From Lepidostoma basale (lineage: Eukaryota > Arthropoda > Insecta > Trichoptera > Lepidostomatidae): 64,000 nt of DNA. The stretch spans positions 558,001-622,000 of the forward strand of contig JAHDVF020000853.1 in assembly GCA_022606425.2 (NCBI GenBank). The letters run 5' to 3'. This document shows positions 43,585-54,222 of this stretch, one piece after another; the first letter of the stretch is position 1, and the number at the start of each line of letters is the position of its first letter. Under the pieces are notes generated by a model. That model had not been told where the DNA came from. It ran no database searches and saw nothing but the letters and a program-made list of their open reading frames with translations. Made by a program: the position numbers and the translations under genes.

Positions 43585-44099
43585 GTTTAAAATTTTTTAA
43601 AAATCAGAAGAAAATGGAACTTTGCCATCCACCTAAAGACTCGTTACTGATGGAACATATCTTATAAGATAAGTCCATTAGATATTGATTATATATTATT
43701 ATAGTATCTATCAATATTCCAAAATCATTACTTTGTTAAATACACATGTTTTTTTGTTTGTTTCCGGAATCAGATCAAATTCTGAGGTGTGCATGCAGGT
43801 CAAGTCTAGTGTTTTTGCCAATAGAATAAAGTAAGTAAAACTTGGTTATAGTCGACCAATATGATAGGGTGGAGCGACAAGAGTAATGAAAATGAAACTA
43901 TACATTAGTTTGATATTATCTCATTCTAGATGCGAATACCGTTAGCTAGCAAACTGATTTCAGCTCAGCTGTCTTACATACGTTCGACTTTGTGTTCTAC
44001 CAGCTGCTTCAATCAATAGGGATGTAACTTATCGAAAAATAAATACGTCGTACGTTTTTATAATTGTTAAAATTCATCAATAACGCAGATCTTATAAGG

Positions 44100-44310
44100 A
44101 AAATAATTTTTTATTGTTTCTTGAACAATGATGTAAAACTCAATATTAAATAATTAATACGAATGTAAACGTCAGTTTTCTAGAAGTTTTATTATATTTT
44201 ATGGGAATGACATTTGATAATGCCTTAAATGGGCGAAACATGTCATCCACATAAAATATAATAAAACTTCTAGAAAACTGACGTTTTCATTCGTATTGAG
44301 GACAATAAAA
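44100..44310. repeat. UUGAUAA-family repeat, best copy, hairpin with the motif at its tip
   Basis: The left arm (44110-44213, attgtttcttgaacaatg..aaacgtcag..gaagttttattatatttt) and right arm (44245-44310) are inverted repeats. At the tip lies UUGAUAA (44214-44220), stem GCC/GGC around UUAAAUG, GAAAC (44235-44239), AU and GUC (44242-44244), with the arms forming a long stem I. Compared with CUGAUGA, positions 3 and 8 are U and A, a paired change. Confidence 0.65.
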
Positions 44311-44417
44311 TTTAAGTGACTGGATTATTGCCCACAGTGAATATACAATAAATACATGCCAGCTTACTATTTTTTAGGTAATATTTTCGGTACATTATTA
44401 TAATTTTTGTTAACAGC

Positions 44418-44722
44418 TAACTAACTAACTAACCATCACGCTGTTTCTCCGGAGGGAAAGGCAGAGAGGATGGACTGCCATACCGTTCTGTCCTGAAATA
44501 CCTATCTAGCTTCCTCCACATTCATACATCGTTACATGCACGCTCGTCGGTTTTTCCACTTCGAATGTGGCCGCCTCTCACAATTTGATTAATTTGGTCA
44601 TGCCGTGATTTTCTTGGTCTTCCACGGCTTTTATTTCCACTCACATTGCTTGTATACAACATTTTAACCATTATACTCTCGTCCATTCGTTCCATATGTC
44701 AAAATCATCTTAGGGATCCTTT
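44418..44722 (-). mobile_element. RTE-A 3' fragment, GTTA tail
   Basis: Minus strand: tail gttagttagttag, then remains of SSLPFPPE, NVEEAR and MTKLIKL, up to KRSLR. Divergent from the other copies. Confidence 0.65.
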
Positions 44723-44724
44723 TT

Positions 44725-45460
44725 TAATTTTATTTTTGTTAATATACCTGTATATTCAAGAATGGTATATGCATAATAATATTATGTACATACATCCTAT
44801 AACTATATAATAACAACTTAAATTTCTTTGCTAAAGATTCTTTTTTAATTTTGAGTAAAAAAATGTTTCACCAGTTTCATTTGGCCAACAAAACATTTAT
44901 TTTATTGTTAAATGCTAAATAACAATGTTTGTAAACTAGGAAGACATAAATATACAATAAATTACAATTTATTTTAGCTTTCTTGATTTTGTCACAATAA
45001 AATTAAAAATGAGACGAAGTAAGAAAGGATCTAAAATTAGAAATATTTTTTTGTTGAAACGTGTCATTCCCATAAAATATAATAAAACTTCTAGAATACA
45101 GACGTTTTAATATATATTAATTATTTTTTTTTACTGTTACCACAAATCGTACTCTCAATAGAAAATAAAAATTAGATTGCATAAGGAAGTTACTTTAATA
45201 TCCTTCGAAGCAGAATATAATGAATGGTATATAGAGACCAAATGTAAGATCACGTTTTGCATCAGTCATTCGCTTTATATTTTCGAGTTTGCAGAACTGT
45301 CATGGCCTGTAGTTACAATTCTTGGATTCATGTCTTTCGTTTATTTACCTGTTTCACAGAGTTATGTTTCCCAGATTTGTTAGTCATTTGTTATGTATAT
45401 TTGAAAACGGTATTTGAATTATAAAAACAATACGCGTCGTAAAATTGTTGATCAAATTAA
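44725..45460. other. AT-rich, one UUGAUAA-family remnant
   Basis: At 45055-45110 gttgaaacgtgtcattccc and cttctagaatacagacg are a 3' half of the family. The plus frame 45177-45383 is not recognised. Confidence 0.35.
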
Positions 45461-45463
45461 AAA

Positions 45464-45502
45464 ATGAAGATGATAGCGAGCTGACAAAACCGGTCGAATA
45501 TT
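45464..45502 (+). repeat. CAGAAGA-family motif, decayed
   Basis: UGAAGA-UGAUAGCGAGCUGAC-AAAAC-CG-GUC-GAA. The stem and first A of GAAAC are altered. Confidence 0.45.
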
Positions 45503-45659
45503 GAATAAGATCGAGTATAATAAAATTAAATATTTATTTTTAAATTTTTTACAATTCATGTGAATATAAAATGGCGATAGATTAGCTATGTAAATATATA
45601 AATAATAATATATAAATATGTCACGAGAATCAATAGTTAAAAAATGTATACGTAATAAC

Positions 45660-45862
45660 ACGTTTCGAATGACACGTTTCGCTCTTCTAGGGCATTATTA
45701 AATATTTGATAATGCATGTATAATATACATGCATTATCAAATATTTGATAATGCCTTAGAAGGGCGAATCGAATAAAAACGTATTTTTTCTAGAAGTTGT
45801 ATTATAATTTATGGGAATGATATGTTTCGCCTGTCTAAGGCATTATCAAATGTCAATTTTAT
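45660..45862. repeat. Cluster of three UUGAUAA-family motifs with a 22-bp palindrome
   Basis: 45701-45722 and 45724-45745 are perfect reverse complements around one base. The palindrome extends so that each side carries a motif: minus UAAUAA-UGCCCUAGAAGAGC-GAAAC-GU-GUC (45668-45700) and plus UUGAUAA-UGCCUUAGAAGGGC-GAAUC (45745-45775). A third copy, minus UUGAUAA-UGCCUUAGACAGGC-GAAAC-AU-AUC (45824-45856), follows. Confidence 0.6.
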
Positions 45863-45879
45863 AATAAAACTTGTTTGAA

Positions 45880-46200
45880 ACCGACTCCTTCTTCTTCTGA
45901 TTGTAGGTTTTGGGATCTGTTTATGCAGGATATCAACTTTCTTCCTGTGATGAAGAAGACCAGCTTTCTCTCCATCTCTTTGGTGGTCGTCCTGGTGGTC
46001 GACGGCCCTCTGGAGCCTCATGCATCACGATCTTAGGAATTCTTGCTGGATCCATTCTCTCGATGTGGTCCCTCCAGAATCGTCTTCTCTGCCTACTCCA
46101 TCTCACGATGTCTTCAATTTTGCAGGATTTTCGAATTTCTTTATTGCGTATCCTATCTCTAAAGGTTCTTTCCACAATTGGTCGCAATGTTCTCATTTCT
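45880..46200 (-). mobile_element. RTE-like 3' fragment (RTE-D)
   Basis: The minus strand encodes MRTLRPIVERTFRDRIRN, SCKIEDIVRWSRQRRRFW, HIERMDPARIPKI and GRRPPGRPPKRWRESW. A C-terminal RTE-type tail, intact frame. Confidence 0.7.
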
Positions 46201-46204
46201 GTTA

Positions 46205-46650
46205 CTCTTAAGAGATGTTTGGTTCTGACAGTGAAACAGACGTTCGTATTAATTATTTGATAGTTAGTTTTACATCATTATTCAAGAAAGAGTAATAAAA
46301 TACAGCGTTATTTGAATATATCGTTTCTGGAAGACTATTGTAATCACCCTACAGCGGTAATTTTACCGCCATTTGGTTGTGTTATATTTATTTCGTATGT
46401 GTCCAAAATATGGTGATGATGTTGTGTACGCAAGAATAATGTTTTTGAAATGGATTCATTTCTATCGCGTTAGGCATCTTGAAAACTCAGGAAGCAATTT
46501 TTTTATAAAAACCTAGACTAATCTATTTATTTTTGATGTTCAGATCCATGGATTTGAAGATCATTTAGATACTAGGGTGTTTTTCTGGGTTGAGACTAAA
46601 AACTAATAGTAATAATTAATACTCGTAGGTAAACTAAAACAGTAAAATGA
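46205..46650. other. Spacer with one UUGAUAA-family remnant
   Basis: 46243-46290 reads cagacgttcgtattaatt and gttttacatcattattcaag, the outer end of the family. Nothing else is seen. Confidence 0.35.
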
Positions 46651-46654
46651 CTTA

Positions 46655-46930
46655 CTTACTTAGACAGCCCTTGTCATCCACTGCTGGACATAGGGCCCCC
46701 CATACTTCTCCACGTATCCCTATCTTTTGCCTTTAGTATCCAATCGCCAGCAATTCTTGTAATGTCATCGGACCATCTTTGTTTGTCTTCGCGGGGTCTT
46801 CACTTTACCACCCTTCTGGTCCATCTATCGTCTACCAATCTGGCAACATGTCCCGCAAATGACCATTTAAGCTTCGCTACCCTTGCGACGACATCTGTTA
46901 CTCCCGACCTTCGACGTATTTCAGTAATTA
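46655..46930 (-). mobile_element. RTE-like 3' end, AAGT tail
   Basis: The minus strand encodes KLKWSFAGHVARLVDDRWT, RRVVK, RWSDDITRIAGDWILKAKD and RDTWRSMG, then an aagtaagtaag tail. The same family as 30778-30985 and 63132-63440. Confidence 0.7.
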
Positions 46931-47029
46931 TTATATAGTATTACATAACTATTACAGTAAAACTAGTATAGCATTATTTCTACAATTTTTTGTTTTTAAG
47001 GAAACGAGAAAACTATATTGACAGTGCGT

Positions 47030-47075
47030 TCATTACGCCTAACCCTTCGGCGAGACGGCGTGATTAGTTAGTTAG
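47030..47075 (+). mobile_element. RTE-A extreme 3' terminus
   Basis: Only gcctaacccttcggcgagac, ggcgtga and the tail ttagttagttagt remain. Confidence 0.55.
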
Positions 47076-47079
47076 TTAG

Positions 47080-47990
47080 TAGAAATTATAAAAATATTCC
47101 ACAGTTCGGAACAATATATCGAGCCCGGAACACGCGAGCATAGTCGAAGTTAAAGATGAGATATTCTATCAAATACTTCAAGTATTTGTTTTTAGACATG
47201 ATTTAATCAAAGAATAATTTTAATCTACTTTTTAGGAGTTTAATTGTTCTTTCGACTGGCACCCCTTAAGACCATATGCATACGTGTTATTTTGAAAAAG
47301 ACTTCATCAATATTTTCTTTGTAGATTCTTATTATTGTTACTTTACATTATTTTAATATTCAATTGCAAGTGCTTCAGAAAATCCCAAATTCCGTTTCAA
47401 TAAAAAATATACAGACTGATGAAATATTTCACAACATAACACGTGATGAAAGGGAGATTAAGGGTAATCTTTATACATGAGTTTGCATAAAAACAGATAA
47501 ATTAAAATAGTTAAGTTTAAATTGAACAGATAATGCAATTTTGCGAGTAGGTCGCCATGAGCGTAAATAAATACCATATAATTCTTTAATCGCATTATAT
47601 CAGTTGATTCCGCTCTAAAAATATTTTCATAAAAATGTCTGAAATTTGTTTTACAGAAAACATATATATTTTTATCGGCATAACATTTTTGATTGCACTT
47701 TACAACTACACGCTGTTTAAAAAAAATGATCGCCTGGATGAAGTAACGCATGTATAGTAGGGGTCCTTCAGTTTTGCATTTCATGACACAATTTCATTCT
47801 TTTTACTAATGGAATGAACGAAATATCCTTAATAATTTGTTATGTTTATTGTTCGGTTATAATGATATAAAAATATTAAAATGCTTCCATCGAAATTTCT
47901 TTGTTCATCGAAAATGATATTAAATAATGAAAATAAAATAAAAAGGTAAAAAACCTTTTATAATGTATATTTAGTTAAAAAACACTGATG
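47080..47990. other. No feature seen
   Basis: AT-rich. The minus frame 47458-47784 (108 codons) has no recognisable domain. Confidence 0.35.
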
Positions 47991-47994
47991 TTTG

Positions 47995-48080
47995 TGTCTT
48001 TGACCGGTTACGGCAGCTCGCTGCCATCTTCTGGCCCTGACCAACAGGTCGAAGACACATACATCAGTGGATTTTAACAA
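47995..48080 (-). repeat. CAGAAGA-family hammerhead-like motif
   Basis: Minus strand 48035-48000: CAGAAGA, stem GGCAG/CUGCC with loop CGAG, GUAAC (one change from GAAAC), CG, GUC. The flanks 47935-47990 and 48065-48125 are inverted repeats (aaaggtaaaaaacctttta and complement), so the motif is at the centre of a foldback. Confidence 0.55.
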
Positions 48081-48129
48081 AATATCATTTTTTTAAAGAT
48101 TTTTTACCTTTTTATTTTATTTTTATTAT

Positions 48130-49600
48130 TTAATATTATTTTTGATAAACTTCTACAAAATAATTTATATCAACAACATTAACAAAGAGAAGCATTTGGT
48201 ATTTGTATATCATTATAACCGAACAATAAACTAAATATACATTAAATTTTTTTTTTTCATTATTTACAATGAACTTTTGAACCATGAAATTTCAAATAAC
48301 AACATAATGAACCATGAAATTTCAAATGACAACATAATATTTTTTTATATATAATTTTCATAAAAAAATAATTTTAAAATCTCCTGGTCCCAATGGGTTT
48401 AATAATTTACAAACACACTTATTTTAATCGTTATATTGTATTTCAACAAACTATATAATAATAGTCACTATCGACTTTTTTGCTGTTGAAGAAATATATA
48501 AACTAAATAATTGTAAAATAAATAGTCAACAAGAATAATTTCATTTTGGAATCTAATTCTATTATATTTAGTCTTTTAGAAAAAAGCGGCCGATCTACAG
48601 AACACTTAGAACAAAATAAATGCGCACATATGGATTCAGGCTAAAACAGGCGATCTTTTGCCGACCATGTTAGTTTATATAATTTTATTTGTATGATGAG
48701 AAACATTTTAACGACCCGTGTATTTAAAAAAGGCACTTTTGTACTTTCTTGATAAAATAGTTTGTCTAAACAAGTGTCCAATTCTAGCCCGCGTTTTTGT
48801 GTCCCTGCCTAAGACGGGTCTTTTGTACCTGAGATTTTTTCTGGTTATAGAGCAAAGTAGGGTTGCTTTGTTGTTAAATTCGACCCCATTCTGAAGTACC
48901 GTTGTATTATATTATAAATTTGAGGATGTTCGATATATGCAAAATAAGAGGTAACCTATAACACTTGTCCTTTTAAAATTGTGTAATTTTGTCTGCGGAA
49001 AGAAAGTGTTTGGAATGTTTAACAAAAAAAAATAGCATTTTGAACTATCATTATTTTTCAAAGAATTTAGATGATAATATTGAATAAAAATTAAGTGTTT
49101 TTAAAATATTTTTTAATAATAGATCACGTGCTATTTAAAATGTGTCATAAAATGAATAAATACATATTTTTATTCTAACATAAAATACACACACATTGTC
49201 ACAATGGTTATCGTTTTTTAGGTACTGTTATCACACGAAAAAGTAAACAGTTCTGTTTATTCATATATTATTTCTTTAATAAATTTAGATAAGCTGAAAT
49301 AAATACAAAAATAATAATACTAGAGTGGCTAACTTTGATTATTATATATTTTTTTAAAACAGAGATGCACGAATAATATAAACAAAAATACTTCATTTTT
49401 TCTTTAGCATTCAATTTATTAAATAAATATTTTATTGTAATCACTATACGGTTGATACAATATAACGATATTTAAATAAATAAAAATAAAAATATTTGTA
49501 TTGGAATAAAATAATATTTTTATATTAAAAAAATTATATATAGGTATATAAAAAAATATTTCTGTTTTATTATTGTTTTAATGTGAATTTTTTTATAAAA
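48130..49600. other. AT-rich stretch, possible intron
   Basis: Very AT-rich, without coding signal. On the minus strand it directly follows the splice donor at 49608 and would be the start of intron 1 of the gene proposed there. Confidence 0.4.
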
Positions 49601-49608
49601 TGACTTAC

Positions 49609-49662
49609 CCCAGTACCGAATCCCAGAAAAGAGAGCTTCCGAATACCCTTCTTGCCGCTCAT
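49609..49662 (-). CDS. First coding exon of a host gene (18 codons), product unknown
   Basis: On the minus strand an ATG in good context (TTCAAGGATGAGC) opens MSGKKGIRKLSFLGFGTG and stops after exactly 18 codons at GGG|GTAAGT, a near-ideal splice donor (49603-49608). Codon use is GC-rich compared with the flanking AT-rich DNA. The next exon lies to the left, outside what I could identify. The 5' side (49663-49980) is GC-rich, as for a promoter or 5' UTR. The protein was not recognised; a basic N-terminus with no signal peptide suggests an intracellular protein. It is the only convincing host coding sequence in the window, but with just 54 bases a chance match cannot be excluded. Confidence 0.5.
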
Positions 49663-49980
49663 CCTTGAACTATCGTATAAATAAAATACACTTCACACAA
49701 AAAGTTAACCTAATTCGAAACGATTGGTTTTGCGCGAATCGGAATACATTGAGGTAAGTCGTGTTAGCTCAACGGCTGCAGCCTCCACGACCATGCGGCG
49801 CCTCAGACAAGCGGGAACTGGCGGACCACCGCGTCTCGCGGACAGCCGAGACTCGCAGAGCTGGACTCGGAGCGGGGCACCGCAGGTTGCTTCTGCAGTG
49901 GACCTGCTTTCATTACGGCCGTGTTACGAGGTGCCCGTCGGCGCATGTGCAGCTTTTAAGGCGACATGCTCTATACACAT
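49663..49980 (-). promoter_or_regulatory. GC-rich putative promoter and 5' UTR
   Basis: A CpG-containing block (densest at 49780-49960, with cgcgtctcgcgg and ggcgcctc) in an otherwise roughly 70% AT region. It lies immediately upstream of the exon at 49609-49662 on the minus strand. No clear TATA box or initiator was identified. Two overlapping plus-strand frames here are composition artefacts. Confidence 0.4.
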
Positions 49981-50007
49981 TTTTTAAATGGCAACTATTA
50001 CAAATCA

Positions 50008-50110
50008 TGTCTGTCGATGCCAGCGAGCCTGGCGAAACCGGGCGCAGTTAAAATAAAAGCAAAATTGGAAGTAGTTAAAAATATCACTTTATTTAATTAT
50101 TATTGAAAAA
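50008..50110 (+). repeat. CUGUCGA hammerhead-like repeat unit
   Basis: CUGUCGA (50011-50017), stem GCCAG/CUGGC with loop CGAGC, GAAAC, then CGGGC where other copies have CGGUC. The unit body agtagttaaaa..tttatttaattatt follows. Single copy of the family at 461-1490. Confidence 0.65.
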
Positions 50111-50114
50111 AATA

Positions 50115-50335
50115 TATATATTAAAAAAAAGGGTGTTGACTTATGTACGCACGTGAGAACTCATACTTCTTTGGCGTAACAAAACAAAAAAAAACATTTG
50201 ATGTTTTTAAACACAAGTTTTATTGATGGTTGCGGAATTAGTTTTGTAAAACTCAATTATTAATTTATAATATTAAACACGATTGTTTAGTGGTTTTACT
50301 AGGATTTAATTTATATAAATTGTGATTAAGGGGGA
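50115..50335. other. Spacer
   Basis: A short block at 50283-50325 (tgtttagtggttttactagg, atttaatttat) matches the flanks of the inverted element near 3137 and 3800. Confidence 0.4.
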
Positions 50336-50340
50336 CCATT

Positions 50341-50768
50341 GTGGCTGGTTGCTTGACGAATGCTGTTTGGAAAAATAAAAATATGCTAAAGGAGAGCAAA
50401 ATTCGAATCTACAAGACATGCGTACGTTCTATAATGACATATGGAATAGAAACGAGAGCTGACACCATCAGAACAAAAAGTCTCCTAACCACAGAAATGA
50501 AGACTCTCCGATCCGTTGCGGAAACGACACTCTGAGACAGAATAAGAAATTCTGAAATAAGAAAGATCTGCAATGTAGAAGATGTCGTGCGATGAGGAAG
50601 ACTGAGAAGACGCTACTGGAGAGATCATGTGGAAAGAATGAAAAATATAGCCGCAAATAAAGTACCAACAGGAAATCAACCTGCAGTAATACCACCTAAA
50701 AAATGGCGACATAGTTGGACATCTGCATCCCAAGAACAGGCTCCGAGAAATAACATGACACAGTCCTA
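50341..50768 (+). mobile_element. RTE-D-like 3' fragment
   Basis: Encodes ESKIRIYKTCVRSIMTYGIE, MKTLRSVAETTL, DRIRNSEIRKICNVEDVV, RRYWRDHVERM and PPKKWRHSW, then a gaagaagaag tail. Two stop codons. The same family as 45880-46200. Confidence 0.7.
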
Positions 50769-50814
50769 AATAAAGCAGCAGAAGAAGAAGTGATTAATTT
50801 GTGTGAAGAAGTGA

Positions 50815-51160
50815 TTAATTAATGCATCTCCTGGACTGACTTAGTCAGCAACACAAACGTTCTTCATAGAGCCAGAGTTGACAGAGAGTTGCTGACCAAC
50901 ATCAAAGTCCCGAAGGTGTCCTACTTGGGCCATGTTCTGAGAGGCGAAAAATGCGCACTGTTACATCTGATCTTTAAGGGTAAGATTGAGGGTCGACGAG
51001 GTGTTGGGAGAAGGCAGGTTTCCTGGCTGAAGAACATCCGAGAGTGGAAAGGGCTGTGGACCGTTGAGGAGCTGTTCCGAGCTGCTCAGGACAGGGAGGC
51101 CTACTCAAGGGTGATAGTCAACGTTAGGGAGACCTGACAGAACACAGAAAGAAGAATATT
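50815..51160 (+). mobile_element. RTE-C 3' fragment
   Basis: Encodes VSYLGHVLRGEKCALLHLI, RRGVGRRQVSWLKNIREW and FRAAQDREAYSRVIVNVRE, then an agaaagaagaata tail. Open from 50889 to 51137. Best copy of this family. Confidence 0.75.
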
Positions 51161-51164
51161 GCAA

Positions 51165-51778
51165 CGCTGATGCGGAAATGAACGAAACGTCCATCAGCTG
51201 TTTGCTGTATGCAGACGACGCTGTTTTAATCGCTGAAAGCATGGACGACCTACAAGTCCTAGTGTCAAAAATGTACGAAGTATGCAATAAGTATGACCTT
51301 GTTATGAACGTGTCAAAGTCTAAAGTTATGGTATTTGAAAAGGAAGAATGTATGACGGATTGTGACATAAGTGCGAACGGTGAGAAATTAGAGAAAGTTA
51401 CCGAATTTGTCTACATGGGAAGCATGTTTACAAGAAATGGAAAAATGGAGAAAGATATCGGAAGAAGTGTTGGAGCTGGAAACAAAAAAAAAATGATGCA
51501 CTCAAATTCATTACCGCAAATAGAAATATATCGACTGAAGCAAAGATGGCAGTGCACAATGGAGTTCTAGCGCCGACCCTTATGTATGGAAGAGAAGCTT
51601 GGAGTTGGCAGAAGAAGGATGAAAGTAGGATAAATGCTGTAGAAATGAGGTCTCTAAGAAGAATCTGTGAAAAACAATGTTTGATAGAATATCTAAAGAT
51701 GAACTAAGAAAGGAATGTAAGGCGGATGAATGCGTGAAAAATAAACTCAAGAAAGGGTCACTAAGGTGGTTTGTTGTT
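51165..51778 (+). mobile_element. RTE-A fragment with the RT active site
   Basis: Encodes SISCLLYADDAVLIAESM (the YADD catalytic motif C), DLQVLVSKMYEVCNKYDL, VMNVSKSKVMVFEKEE, GSMFTRNGKMEKDIGRSVG, then after a frameshift LMYGREAWSWQKKDESRI and MRSLRRI. It ends at about 51775 without a tail. Lies next to two other RT fragments in the same orientation. Confidence 0.75.
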
Positions 51779-51784
51779 TAATCT

Positions 51785-52690
51785 AGATCGACTTTAATTT
51801 ATTTTAAATCGAGGATTTCAATCAATGGTATTATAATTTATTATACAATCTTCAACACGAGCAAAAAATAGCTTATTAAAGTTAAAATTTAGTATAAAAA
51901 TAATAATCGGCCCGTGTCCAGGCTTGAATCCAAGTCCGCTCGATCAGGAGTTAAGCGTTATAATAATTAAGTAAATGATTTCGTTTCATAAAAATAATAA
52001 TTTCTCTAGAACATATTGCTTTTGCAGAAACTTGTCTAGAAAAATCACATTAAAGTAAAAATAAAATTGTAAAATACATCACATACTCGTATATATTTTT
52101 AAAAACAAATTAACTGTTAACAATTTATAACAAGTGAATGAACCCGATACATCATTAAGTATTCATTAATCTTATCTAAGTTTTACTAATCTAACATCAT
52201 TTGATCGAAATCAGAAACAAATACAACTACAAATAGTTATAATATTAAATTTTTAATTGTATCTCAATAGAGACGAAGAAACAAACTGGAAACTGAATAT
52301 GGATGATCAAGGTGTTTACAGGACTTATGACCTGTCATTGGTTGGGTTAAGGGCACGCTTTATGTAATTACAACATTCCCCATTCCACCATTGTTATTAT
52401 GATCATGTATGATACATTTTTTGGAAGTTGTATATATACTCCAAATTCATACTTATCTTCACGTGGCAGTTCCAGTTAGCCATCTATGTAGATTTGATTG
52501 TACTAATTAATTTTTTAAGATTAATCTATACAATCCATCCACTAACGCCATCTATGAAGAATGATTGTTTAGCATTTAGCAAACTACTTTATTAACACAA
52601 TGCGAAGAGGCTACCGCCTCCTATCGCACTGTTAGAAGTCGCCTGGAGTATCCACTCCTATTTTATACGCCAAATAATTGACCAGAATAT
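51785..52690. other. No feature seen
   Basis: AT-rich spacer without coding signal. Confidence 0.4.
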
Positions 52691-52697
52691 TTACAAA

Positions 52698-52741
52698 TAT
52701 TTGTGAAATGTATACAGATATAAGTATACATTTCACAAATA
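52698..52741. repeat. Perfect hairpin, 18-bp arms
   Basis: tatttgtgaaatgtatac (52698-52715) with its complement (52724-52741) and an 8-bp loop. Confidence 0.75.
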
Positions 52742-52829
52742 GTTATAATATTCGTGATTTAGTTTTCAAGAACACAATAAATATCGTCCACGAACCGCTA
52801 TACGTGTAACTGGTCAAGCTACACGGTCC

Positions 52830-53325
52830 CATGTTTTAATAATTTGTAGCACATTTGTAACAGCCCATATCGAGCTTTAGCCTCCAGTATTCTTCGCCTC
52901 CAACTCCTCCTATCCTCCGCTTCGACCCCCCAATCTGACACTTGTAACAACTTCGCCCCATCTCTCCCAACTTCATCCTCCCATCGCAGCCTTGGTCGTT
53001 CAATTGGTCTTCTACCACCTGGGTGTCACTCCAGCAATCTTTTTGGGGTTCGCGATGACGGCATTATCTGCACGTGACCGGCGCATCTCAGTCTATTCAG
53101 TCTGACCTGTGTGGAGAGACTGGGAACTTTGTAAATATGGTACAGCTCGTCATTATGCCTCATTCTCCAGCCTTCACCGTCATTCACAGGTCCTAGAATT
53201 AGCACCCTTCTCTCAAAAGTATCCAGTCGCTCTGCGGCTGTCATTGTCCACGTCTCACACCTATAAGTCACCACTGTTCGGAGTCTTATACAGGGTGATT
53301 TCGGTTTTCCTGTGTACAATTTAAA
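52830..53325 (-). mobile_element. RTE-like 3' fragment (another family)
   Basis: The minus strand encodes VVTYRCETWTMTAAERLD, TFERRVL, GWRMRHNDELYHIYK, RLRCAGHVQIM and, after one frameshift at about 53025, RRPIERPRLRWEDEV with WRRRILEAKARYGL. Moderately old. Confidence 0.7.
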
Positions 53326-53555
53326 CTGTTACAATTATATTCGAAGAACTCCGATTTCAGTTCTTCGATATAGACTTTTTGTTATTGTTTTTTAATTGCA
53401 TTTCTTAATAGCGCAACGTTTTTGTTTTGCTATTAAATGTCTGAATTGTGATGTTATACACCGCTAACCAATCAGAAGAGTTTAAAATTTTGGATATTTT
53501 TAAACATAAAATGATGTATGTAAACATGAATTTTATGAATTAAAAAAAAGTGATT

Positions 53556-53625
53556 ATTAACTAACTAACCATCACGCCGTCTCCCCGAAAGCGTAGGCAG
53601 AAAGAATGGGATGCCACACTTTAAC
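53556..53625 (-). mobile_element. RTE-A extreme 3' terminus, GTTA tail
   Basis: ttaactaactaaccatcacg, then ccgtctccccgaaagcgtag and aatgggatgccacact: a short inverted copy of the family end. Confidence 0.6.
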
Positions 53626-53629
53626 CGAT

Positions 53630-54075
53630 GCGGCACTCCATCCTTCTCTTTTCGCCCCCGCGAGAGTTTATGTGATTATTAAGTATTTATTTATTATATC
53701 CCAGATTGAGTAGTGTACTCATGGGAATACATTTTAACCACTATATGTCTATAAAAAAATGATTCATATAAAATATATTTATCAAAACATCTAGGAAACG
53801 TAAGTGTTTCTAAATATTAAGCTATTATTTACTTTGTGAGCATGTTGCATTAAAAAAAAAGAAATCGGGTCACCCTAGATTTCAACACGCGTTTAAACTG
53901 AATAAGTCATCATTCTTCGAGGCCGGATTTCTTATCGACAACACAAATAATTATGCCAACTAATTATTTATTGATTTCCAAGAAAAATACACAAAGTAAG
54001 GTAATTTTTATAAATGTATTAAAAAGACGAATAGAGGGATTCTTTAGAATACATTACTCGCGAGACAGTTTTTGT
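53630..54075. other. No feature seen
   Basis: AT-rich spacer up to the 3' end of the Jockey-like element. Confidence 0.4.
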
Positions 54076-54222
54076 TTTCACCTATACACTTTTCATTTCA
54101 TTTCATTTATTTTGCTAATAATCACAAACATTACAGACATACAATTCCAAATCGTTTGCAATTACATTATAAACAGAGAAGCATTAAAAAAAATAAAAAT
54201 TAAGCTTAAGAGTAAGAAAAAA

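Noticed and set aside
49724..50051. Two overlapping plus-strand ORFs rich in Arg and Ala
   Set aside because: The GC-rich promoter-like block lowers stop codon frequency; the frames overlap each other and extend into a ribozyme-like repeat.
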